Assembly: GCF_033807715.1 (NCBI RefSeq)
Contig: NC_084599.1
Coordinates: forward strand, 3,299,625 to 3,363,624
Direction: 5' to 3'
Source: Cololabis saira
Taxonomy: Eukaryota > Chordata > Actinopteri > Beloniformes > Belonidae
Length of the DNA: 64,000 nt
Part shown: in pieces, positions 23,790-35,000 of the stretch
Layout: the number at the start of each line of letters is the position of its first letter
Numbering within the stretch: the stretch's first letter is position 1
Notes under the pieces: model-generated
What the model was told of the DNA's origin: nothing
The model's input: only the letters and a program-made list of their open reading frames with translations
Database searches by the model: none
Position numbers and translations under genes: made by a program

Positions 23790-24512
23790 TGTGTGGGAGT
23801 TTGGGGCTCCACGTATAAGACAACAGTAAATGCTATAGTCCTCTTACAAAAACCAGCCATACGTATTATTCATATTATTAATAGTATTATTAATAGGGTG
23901 AACATACAAATCCATTGTTTATAAAATCCCTTATTATGAAATGTAATGATTTGGTTTATTATAAAATAATGCAAATAATGTATAAAGCTAAATTAAAGTT
24001 ACTCCCTGTCTGTGTACAACGGTTTTTCTCAATACATGAGTCAAAATATAATTTGAGTGATGTTTGTAAATTTGTTGTACAAAAAGCTGGAAAAGAGACT
24101 AAAAGGAGACGTTTATTTATGTGTTGTGGGAGTTAAACTATGGAATGACGCTAACCTAGATTTACCAACGTGCAGCTCATTTTCAGTTTACAAAAAAAGA
24201 TTTGTAGAGCAATCTTTGAAAGCTACAAATGTGAATGTTTATTTGTTTTTGTTTGTTGCTGATATTTATATAAAAAAAAAGTCTTTACTACTCTATATGT
24301 AAACCTTATTGGTCCTCCTTTTCTGCTTTAGTTTTGCTGGATAGCTTATTTTGGTATGTAGGACGGGCATTAATATCAGCACTGTGCTTCTGCCTGTGCC
24401 TTTTCACTCACTATTTTGTGGATAATGTTTGTGTTGATAATGCTTGTAGTGTGATGTGACTGAATAAAGAATTTCAAACAAACAAACAAACAAACAAACA
24501 AACAAACAAACA
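23790..24512 (+). mobile_element. LINE 3' end with (AAAC)n tail
   Basis: Plus-strand reading in shifting frames gives WGSTYKTTVNAIVLLQKPAIR, then a degenerate segment, then GVKLWNDANLDLPTCSS. This is the C-terminal pattern of a common fish LINE RT. AATAAAGAATTTC and (AAAC)n close it. Frameshifts make it inactive. Confidence 0.7.
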
Positions 24513-24544
24513 TTGACTGCACCGTATCCATGTCTCCTCCTCCT

Positions 24545-25023
24545 CCCATGGAGCTGCTGTGATACGTCAACGTCGCCGCCATATTGGATGTTCAAGACTG
24601 CACTGTAAACTAATACAAGTAAATTGACTTATTTTCATAAAGCTCCTTTCTACAAAGAAATGTACGTTTTACGTCTCATTTATTCATTCACACACGCACT
24701 AATATACTTGGGAAACAGTTAGGCACCAAATATAATATATTTACCTTGTTCTCTATAGCTGATAGAACATGAATTACTCCTATGTGGGATCAATAAAGTT
24801 CTTATTTTTGCCATCTGAGAAAATTAAATATATTATATTTGGTGCCTAACTGTTTCCCAAGTATATTAGTGCGTGTGTGAATGAATAAATGAGACGTAAA
24901 ACGTACATTTCTTTGTAGAAAGGCGCTTTATGAAAATAAGTCCATTTACTTGTATTAGTTTACAGCGCAGTCTTGAACATCCAATATGGCGGCGACGTTG
25001 ACGTATCACAGCAGCTCCATGGG
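24545..25023. repeat. ~480-bp palindrome upstream of uhmk1
   Basis: Two arms of about 195 bp (24545-24743 and 24829-25023) are nearly perfect inverted repeats; for example, CCATATTGGATGTTCAAGAC pairs with its complement. They are separated by about 85 bp of unrelated sequence. Probably a MITE. No TSD was resolved. Confidence 0.9.
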
Positions 25024-25061
25024 GCGTCTACGTCGTTTTATAATAGATCCATGGTGTCTAT

Positions 25062-25149
25062 AGGCTGATTTATGGTTCCGCGTCACACCAACGTAGAGCC
25101 TTCGGCGTAGGGTACGCCTACTTTTTAACGCAGAACCATAATTCAGCCT
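25062..25149. mobile_element. 88-bp PIF/Harbinger-like MITE
   Basis: Ends AGGCTGATTTATGGTTCCGCG and AACCATAATTCAGCCT, flanked by TAT (25059-25061, 25150-25152). It has the same family core as 2463-2593. Confidence 0.8.
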
Positions 25150-25713
25150 TATGCCGGAGCCAGTGTAATTCTCCCCCCGACCAGCAGGGGGCGGAGCGCC
25201 AGCGCAGCGCTGTGACACAGAGGAGAAACGGAAGTCAGATCAGTATCAACAACTTGAGTTTACAACTCAGACCAAACTTCCCTGCTGTCGCAGACAGGAC
25301 TCTCTACTCAGCATTTTTGAATGTTAATTTCGTTTGCTTTAACAACATTCGGACCAGTATGGGCTGTGAGTTTCCTCCCGCGCTGCGGAAGAGGTTTATT
25401 GTCGTTATTAAACCAAACAGTGGCTAGTTTAAGCAGCTGGAGCAGCTAATGCGGCTAAGGTCTGGTCAGCTGACTGGACTAATCCCGACATGTTATTGTA
25501 ATGTTAGTGTTAGTGGAACATGCTCAGGTGTTAGTGGAACATGCTCAAGTGTGAGTTAGGATGAGTTTGAGCAGGGCTGTGCTGACCGGCTGGCGTTGAC
25601 GGATCAGAGAGGTTTATATGTGGCGCTGATAGATCCGTTTTCACCTGTCAACTAGCTGCTTTCCCCCCTCCTGACCCCCCCTCCGTCTGTCCCCCCGCTG
25701 GTCTCCCTCCTCC
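25150..25713 (+). promoter_or_regulatory. Presumed uhmk1 promoter and 5' leader
   Basis: Repeat-free sequence between the last upstream MITE and the uhmk1 start codon. It becomes GC-rich close to the ATG and has a GGGGGCGGAG word near 25190. No TATA box is obvious. This is assigned by position only. Confidence 0.4.
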
Positions 25714-26029
25714 ATGGCCCACTGCGGCTCCAGCGACCCCCCCGCCAAGCCCCCGGCCCTGGTCCCGGCCCTGGCCGGCCCGCAGGGCCCCCAGGCCGGC
25801 GTGGACCAGAGCATGAAGCCGGTGCTGTTCGAGATCTTCGGGGAGCTGTGGACCGTGCAGGCCCGGCTGGGCCAGGGCGTCTCGGCCTCGGTGTACCGGG
25901 TCAGCTCCGGCCGGGCCGCCACCGCCGCCGTCAAGGAGTTCCAGGCAGACCCCCAGTCCCAGGCCGGGGACTACGGATACCAGAAGGAGCGGGCCGTGCT
26001 GGAGGACATCCAGGGACACAAGAACATTG
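25714..26029 (+). CDS. uhmk1: uhmk1 exon 1
   Basis: ATG 25714 starts a GC-rich exon encoding a Pro/Ala-rich leader, then FEIFGELWTVQARLGQG, SASVYRV and AAVKEFQ with the ATP-binding lysine, ending GHKNI plus one base. The donor is ATTG|GTAAAT. A second in-frame Met (codon 34) lies just before the conserved region and is an alternative start. Confidence 0.92.
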
Positions 26030-29000
26030 GTAAATATCAGGGACACAAGAACATCGGTACATGCTGGGTTAGGAGTAGTCCATGTTCCAGACCACATATC
26101 AGCACCACTCAAGGGGACAAAACTTACCTATGGTTTTTGAGAAGACCCATGTCTGTAGATGATATTCTGGTATGATAACCTTCCTGAGTGGCAGCTGGAT
26201 CAGAGTTATCAGATCATGAAGTTAGCTTGAATGAATGCTTAAAAGGTCCCCTTTAAAATGATACCAAACACAATATAGTGAAACATTAACAGATTTCCTG
26301 TACATGAATCTAAACCAGGATATGCAGCAGCATCTAAAATGTAATTTTCTGAACTTCATGAGCTGATAACTGTGATACAGCTGCCACTCAGGAAGGTTAT
26401 CATACCAAAATATCATCTACAGACATGGATCAGTTCAAAAATCATGAGTAAGTTTGGTCACCTTGAGTGGTGCTGGTATCTGGCCCCTGGACTATAGTAG
26501 GTCTGGGGCTGGGGATCCATTCACATGTCAAGAATCCATTCTTAAGATTCAGAATCGATTATCAGGATTTGATCCAATTCGATTCCGATATTGATTTAGG
26601 TTAGTGTTATTAAAACTGTTTTTTTTTTTAGCTGTTGCATGAATTATATGTATGTATTCAGTACTCGAGTTGTTAAAAAAGAATCAGGGGGGATGGTGGA
26701 TTTGATCATATGGGGACAGATAATTTGTGCTGATTACAAATAATATAATATATTACAAATAATAGCAGTGACCAAAACACCTGCAGAAATACTGCAGGAA
26801 TTACATAGCAGCAGTTAAATGCAGCCTTCTGTAAGCTTTAAATATCACCTGGGCTTACATCAAATACATCAAAACACAACAATAAAAACACTTTTCTGAA
26901 CTTATCAATATGACTCTGTCCTTCACAGGATAAGTCAAATGGATCACTGCAAAAACTCACAATCTTAACAAGAATATTTGTCTTATTTCTAGTTAAAATG
27001 TCTCATTTTAGTAAAAAAATCTCATTACACTTAAAACAAGACTCATCACTGGAAAAAACAACAATTTTCACCAGTTTCAAGTAGATTTTCACTTAAAGTA
27101 AGCAGAAAAATCTGCCAGTCGAACAAGATTTTTTTGCTTGTAATGAGAAGATAAATCTTGTCCCATGGCAGATTTTTCTACTTATTTCAAGTGAAAATGT
27201 ACTTGAAACAGGTGAAAATTGTCAAAAAAGTTATTTTTCTGGTGTTATTTTTCTGGTGATGACTCTAAATGTTGAAATAGCAGTAAAACCACATTCATTG
27301 ATGAAATGACATAAGGGATGGAAAGGAGGGATGGCAGTTTTACAGGGGGGATGATTTGGACCGTTTTTATTTCAGGGGGGATGCCACCACCCCTCATCCC
27401 CCCTCAACTCCAGTACTGGCTGTAGTTCTGCAACATATTAATACTAGTATTATATTGAGACTCAACAGCAAGTATTGCAGCTAATGATGCTGTAAGGACC
27501 AATCAGCTCCCAGAATGCTGATAGAACTGCTTTCAGAAACATCATGTGGCAGAATTACCAAACAGATCCAGGGAGGAAACAGAGACGGATGAAATCGGTT
27601 AGATTTTTCCCATTTTTGAGAATTTGGTTTTTAGCATTTTTTGCAAATGTAACCCCAAGACAGTATATAAAATAATGAAATATAGACAATATATAACTGA
27701 AAACTTTAATGTTTTCATACCTTTAAACATATTTAAAGGCAAAAATGTGGCACCAGTTATGCTCGTGTCCAACAAAACAATCCTTTTTTTGGGCATAAAT
27801 AAAAAAATACCAAAAGTTGTAACGTAATGATGAAAAAAAAATATCGATCTTTAGACATACAAATCGATTTTTAGGAATTAATATGAGAATCGATTTAGAA
27901 TCAGAAAATCAATTTTTTTTCAACACAGGCCTAAGTATGTCATGTCTCTGTTTTGCAAACAGATGCAAACTCATTTCTCTAAAAACAAAAAAGACAAAAA
28001 GACTGTCCTGTGAATTTCTGTAACTGCTCAAAAATCCAACTGTTTGTTCAACAGCATTGATTGGTTTTAGTGCAGCAGCGTGGTGACGGTTGGTTTTAGT
28101 GCAGCAGCGTGGTGACGGTTGGTTTTAGTGCAGCAGCGTGGTGACGGTGAGCTGTGTTGTTTGCAGTGACGCTGTACGGCGTGTTCACCAACCACAGCTG
28201 CCTGGGCGTCAGCACCCGCTGTCTCCTGCTGGAGCTGCTGGACGTCAGCGTGTCCGAGCTGCTGGTGAGACGCAACCTGGGGACGCAGGCTGGGAGGTAA
28301 GACCTGGGGGATGTCCCCACTGCACACTAACACTCTGACATGCTGGAATGTCATCTGGGAGGTACAAATTCATTTTTAGGGCCCAAGCACTTACAGTGCG
28401 AAGGCCCTATTGTATCTGTAGGAATTCTTTCTTCTTTTTCTTCTTTATTATTCTGACAAAAGGAAGGCCTTTTTTCCCCCTAAACATGCCCCAAAAGTCA
28501 CCAAATTTTGCACCAAGCCAGGCCTGGCGAAAAATGTGATATTTAATGGTTTGCATTAATGGGCGTGGCCTAACGGCTCAACAGCGCCCCCTAGAAAACT
28601 TTGTGCCTCAAGCCCCACAATACGGTTTGACGTACATGCAGGAAAATCGGTACACACCTGTATCATGTCGCAACTTAAAAAAAAGTCTCTTGGCGCCATG
28701 GCCGAAACCGAACAGGAAGTCGGCCATTTTGAATTAATCGTGTCATTTTGGCAAAATTTTATGCCATTTCTTCGGCAGTTAATGCGGCCCGAACTGTAAC
28801 GTGCACCCAGGTGTGTTATACCTGGTGATACATTTTATATTTCATGGTTTGCATTAATGGGCGTGGCAAAATGGCTCAAAAGCGCCCCCTAGAAAACTTT
28901 TCTCTGCCATAACTTTTGAATGGTTTGACATAGTGGGGCGGCAGTAGCTCAGGTGGTAGAGCGGGTCGTCCAATGATCGGAAGGTCGGCGGTTGGAATCC

Positions 29001-32000
29001 CGCTCTCTCCCAGTTGCTGTCGTAGTGTCCTTGGGCAAGACACCTTACCCACCTTGCCCCGTGTGAGTGTGTATGAATGTTGGTGGTGGTCGGAGGGGCC
29101 GTTAGGCGCGGTATGGCAGCCACGCTTCTGTCAGTCTGCCCCAGGGCAGCTGTGGCTACAAACGTAGCTACCACCACCAGTCAGGATGTGTATGAATGAA
29201 TAATGGTCTCTGTAAAGCTCTCTTGGTGCCTAGAAGGGTGCTATATAAATCCTATATTAAATCATTATTATTATTATTATAGAGAGTCGTGGGTGTTGTC
29301 ATTTTTGATATGCTTATGGGGGGCGGTGGCCGTGAGTGCGAGGGCCCGTTCATCGCTGCTTGCAGCTTTAATTATTTATCTATTTATTTATTTTTTTAGT
29401 AAAATGATTCTCATTTCAGCACAACAAAACAAATAAGTAATTTAAATGGTAATTTGTCCAAACATTTTTGTAAAGTGTCCGTAATGAATGATTGTTTTTT
29501 GTTCCCATGTTGTGGAGGGAGTTAGTGTGTAACCCCCGGGCTTGGTGTTTGTGTGCAGACCCCAGCAGGGCCACTCCATGTGGCTGGTCCAGCACTGCGC
29601 CAGAGACATCCTGGAGGCCCTGGCCTTCCTTCACAAGGAAGGTTACGTACACGCTGACCTCAAACCACGCAACATCCTCTGGAGCGCCGACGACGAGTGC
29701 TTCAAGCTCATCGACTTCGGCCTCAGCTTCAAACAGGGGAACCAGGTCGGTGCTGGAACTGAAACAAAGAAACAAGGAGCTGCTCTAGTGGAGCTTTTCC
29801 ACTAGTACCTACTCAGCTCAGCTCCACTCGCCCTTGTTTCTTTTCAATACCCAGATCAGAAGTAGGAGGTTGGAGAGAAGCTGCTGTGATGTATTTGTGT
29901 ATCTAAACTAAGAAGACAACAACACTAAAGATGTAGAACCTGGAGGAGATGATAAATGTGCTGCTGGGTCTGTGGCTTGTGTTTGATATCAAGTAAAAAA
30001 TGAGAGTGAAAGAAGATTCAAGTATCAACGCTTTGTTTTTTTTTTTTAGTTTGTCTCTGCTGCTGAAAAGTCAGCTGGAGCCGTGAGCAGCTATGAAGAG
30101 ACAGAGCTCCTGGTAGATCTGGTCGTTCCTTATCTCCATCTAGATCTTTTTAATTCTCTCCTCAGCACCAGGTTTATGAACATCTGACCCTCAGAGTTGG
30201 ATCACCAAACAGACTTTTGCTGCCGTTGCTGGTTGAATAAAATGAACAAGAATCCGTCAGAGTCTCTTTCTCTGATTTCCTCCTCCTGACTCAGACGTCT
30301 GACTCCAACCCCCCGACCAATCGGTGGCCTGTAGTGTGATGATGTCAGATACAGCCGACTCAGCAGCTTAGAACCTCGGCAGAATAGTTACAGCAGGGGT
30401 AGGCAATTCCGGTCCTCGAGGGCCGGTGTCCTGCATGTTTTAGATGTTTCCCTGCTTTAACACACCTGATTCTAATTAATCATCGTCATCAGCTTGTCAT
30501 CCAGGGCTGCACAATTCTGTTAATGACACAGGTACTTTTATCACGGTGTGCTGAAGCAGGGTAACATCTAAGACATGCAGGACACTGGCCCTCGAGGACC
30601 GGAATTGCCTACCCCTGAGTTACAGAAAAGTATCTACTCGGCGCGTTAGACCCCTAGCGGAGAAGAACCGAACTGAGGAGAGTGGAGTTGAGTAGGTGCT
30701 AGTGGAAAAGATCCATAAGTGATTAGTAATTTTCCACTTGCTTGCTTCATTTCCAGGATGTGAAGTACATCCAGACGGACGGGTATCGTGCTCCAGAGGC
30801 CGAGCTGCAGAACAGCCTGGCCCAGGCCGGGGTGGAGGGAGACTCGGGCTGCACGGCTGCTGTGGACCTGTGGAGCCTGGGCGTCATCCTGCTGGAGATG
30901 TTCTCAGGAATCAAACTCAAGGAGACCGTGCGCTCACAGGAGTGGAAGGTACAGAGTCATCCACCCAGCAGATCCACACTCCTCTAGGGGTGTAACAATA
31001 TATCGTGCCACGAAATTTTGTGATACAAAAACCTCACGATACGTGTCGTGGAGGTGACAAACTCTATCGTGATATTGAGTTATTAATATTAATCTATTGT
31101 GTTGACTAGTAACGTGCAGTGTATTGGTGCCGACCGCGCCTCGACCCGCGGACCAAAATCTTCCTTAAGAGTTAAGCCTTACCTTATTAAATTAAACCTT
31201 TTTGGGGTGGTGAGTAGGATAAACACGGGGAAACTTCTGCTGTGTACCAGTGTACTTTAATGTCCCTCAACAGTGTAGGATTTTAGAACATCAACACAGC
31301 ACCTAGTGCCGTACTGTGGCGTATCACTCCGCCCAATCTAAAACAGACTAATCACTACAGATAAACTGACTAGTGTAATTATAGTCCCTGATTTACATCA
31401 GAATAGAAAGAATATATTTATAAAATAATGAACCCAGAATTACCAAAATAACCTTCTTAACAAAAATAAATCTCCTCTTACACTTATAAGGTGAGCATGA
31501 ATCAATCTGTTTTATGATGTAAAATTGTATGTATTTATTTACTTTTAATTATTTATTTAATTTTAGTTGTTAAATTTCTGGAAAAGAAAAAAGTAAAATC
31601 ATACATGAGAGAAACTATTCAGTTACTTGTATGAAACTGAAGATCATAATGCAAACCTGACATTTACTTTTAGTTCAGTTTGTGGAAAATGTTTGGCCTG
31701 GCTTTCTCTTTAAAACTTAAACAGTTATAAAGCATTACAAACTGGAACAATAGGGCAAACGCACAGTATTGTTTTGTATTTTGTGTCTTTCAAATAAGAC
31801 ATTTTTTCCAGTCATATGTTCCTCATTCAAGGTTGTTAAAAAAATACTGCTATAACATCGTATCGTTATCGTGACCTCAATATCGTGTATCGTACCGTAT
31901 CATGAGATTAGAGTATCGTTACACCCCTACACTTCTCACCCAATGGAATGAGGAGGATATGTAAAAGGACCTCTTTATGGCATTTGAACGTCCTGAAATT

Positions 32001-35000
32001 TCAGAGCAAGATAATTTCTAAGTGAGATGTTTTGTTGCATTGATGTCACATGTGTGAGGTTTCCCGGTGTGTGTTTCCTGCAGGAGAACAGCGCTGCCAT
32101 CGTAGACCACATCTTCACCAGCAACAGCCTGGTGTACCCGGCCATCCCCGTGTATCACCTCAGAGATCTCATCAAGAGGTAAATCCATCACTCTGCTGCT
32201 CACGCACAAACATAGATACAAACCCAGTCAGAAAAATACACCACTGTGTGGAAACAATTAGTTATCATTATTATTTGGTATAAAATCAGATTCAAAGCCA
32301 AGATTTTCAGAGGATCTCCACTGAAAAACTGTTAGAACGTCATACAGGTGTTTAAAAAAATATCTATCTGTCCTCTAATACGAACTGGCAGGTTTCCTTA
32401 TATTTTGTTTTTCCTTTAAGTGCAAAATATCAAGAAACAATTCCTGGAATGTGGAGGAATTTCAGTGCTTTAAAGCACATGTAAGCTAGAAACCTGTGAT
32501 CTCTGATCCCTCAGACAGAAGTTTCCCCCTAATCCATGGCTGATTCAGCCGTGTGGACAAGCCATTCATGTGGAAACCTTCATCCTGCTCCCGCTGAATT
32601 TCTGACCATTACCGCCCGCTCCCGCAAAACTCTGAATTCCTGCCGCACAATAATAGAGATGCATTGATTTTGTTTCTTCTCCCGTCCCGCAAGAGAAACA
32701 GTGGCAAGAAAAACTCCCCTTTAGGAGGGAAGAAACCTGGACCAGAACCTGGATCATAAGGGGGGACCCTCCTGCCGAGGGCCAGACTGGGAGTCGGGGA
32801 CGTCAGCAGCACAGCAGGCGTGGGGGTGGGGGGTGCGTCGAAGATTCTTCAGGCCTGGACATTTAGCGGATGAAACCACCCACGACTCTCCATATCAAAC
32901 CATTCAAAAGTTATGGCAGAAAATAGGAACTATCAAATATGGACCAATCAGATGAAGGGTGGGCGCGCTTTTTGGCGTCTAACGTCGCCACGGTAACGCT
33001 TTTGAAAGAGAAAAGTAATGCGTGTTGTCGCAGGATGGAGATGCACATTTTGATGTATAACACACTAGGGCTGAACGATATGGACAAAATTTCATATCTC
33101 GATATTCATGCCAGATATCTCGATATCAATACGATACGATATGACTACGGGTTCGGTGAAAACCAAGCATTTTTCAGAAAAATAAAAACATCAGAAATCA
33201 AAAGAGTGCAGTTTTATTGATTAGAACTCACTGCCAGTCATCAACATTAACATAAAGTCACTCAATAATAAATAATAATCAAAATATTTTACTGTAGCTC
33301 CGCTTTAACAATAAATAACCAATGCAGTTAGAGTTCAGTACATGTTATTGATTGGACGCTGCAGCTGAACGGACTGTCACAACATCACTGCAGTTTCATG
33401 ACGGAGTGAAGACAGATTACAGATTAAACTCATGTTTCACTCCCATGTTTCATATTTGATTCATTTTCTGTTTCAACAATTAAATATCTAAAAATGTTAA
33501 CTTTCAATCTGATGAACAAAAGAACCAGAAACAACTTTCTTCATTTATTACTGCGCATGTGCAATCCCCCCATTTGTCCAATCCTTGTTTTTCAGTATCC
33601 TCCAACGAATAGGAAATAGAGAAAAGAGTTTTCCACTCGCTGTTTTAATTCCCAATTTCGATATTCAAACACATCAATGAAATCGGGTAATGGATAACGA
33701 TCCGTTTTCTGTTTTTTATTATCAAAACAAAAGATGGGGAACGGATTATTTTGGTTTATTTCTCTATTTTTATTTTGTAATTTCAAAACAAAAAACTGAT
33801 GGCTGCGAAATACACGTCGCAATTTTCACCAAGCACGACTTGCACAACACCTCGCTCTGGTCGACATCATCCTTTCTAAATCCAAAATACCTCCAAATAA
33901 TGGAGGGTGATTTATGTTTTGGCACAAAATTAGATTCTGCACCGCCACCGGCCGCATTATCCTCCGCACTCATGTCTCTTTTCTTCCGTTTGGATTTCTC
34001 CGCTCTTCTCCGCTCTCCTGTGTGTGTGGCTGTGTGCGTCTCAGTCTACGTCTCCCTCCCTCCCTCCTATGTTTGTCATTGGTTGGCTTCAGCTGTCGAT
34101 CAACAGCAAGCATGAAATAAGCTTTGTGGTTGGCTGGCCGTAGTGGTGCGTTCAAGGGCAATCTTAAAAGTAATGTTTATGGAGACTGCTCGAGCTGTAC
34201 AAGCAGGGCGAGCGGAAATATATCGTTTATATCGGTGCTTTTCCGTTATTAATGTCTTGAATGTTCATATCTCGATATAGATACGATAACGGTATATCGT
34301 TCAGCCCTATAACACACCTGGGTGCACGTTACGGTTCGGGCCGTATTAACTGTCGAAGGAATGGCATAAATTTCGCCAAAATTACACGATTAATTCAAAA
34401 TAGCAGACTTCCTGTTCGGTTTGGGCCATGGCGCCAAGAGACTTTTCTTTAAATTGCGACATGATACAGGTGTATAGTGATTTTCGTGCATGTACGTCAA
34501 ACCGTATTGTGGGGCTTGAGGCACAAAGTTTTCTAGGGGGCGCTGTTGAGCCATTAGGCCACGCCCATTAATGCAAACCATTAAATATCACATTTTTTGC
34601 CAGGCCTGGCTTGGTGAAAAAGTTCGTGACTTTTGGGGCACGTTTAGGAGGAAAAAAGGCCCTCCTTTCGTTGAAAGAAAAAACGAGGATAACATTGAAC
34701 GAATCGTTGCTGCCCTACATCAGAGAATTGTGCGTTTCACCGTCCTGCTCAAAGATGCTTCGATGTGTGGTATGGCAGGGGATGGAGCCAGCGATCCTCT
34801 GAGTGGAATACAATCTCTTTGCCATCCAAGCGTTGGCTGCAAAGCAACACCATCCTCCAGTGATCCGTTTCCTTTCCTGTGTGTGCAGCATGCTTGTGAA
34901 CTCCCCCAAACAAAGATGCACAGCTGAAGCCGCCCTGCTGAGCCCCTTCTTCAGTATTCCCTTCGGTAGGTGTCCATACCTGAGATGTCAGACAAGATTC

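Noticed and set aside
28265..28270. Donor GTGAGA after SELL as the end of uhmk1 exon 2
   Set aside because: It would end in phase 0, but exon 3 starts with one base of a split codon. The GTAAGA donor at 28297 restores the frame.
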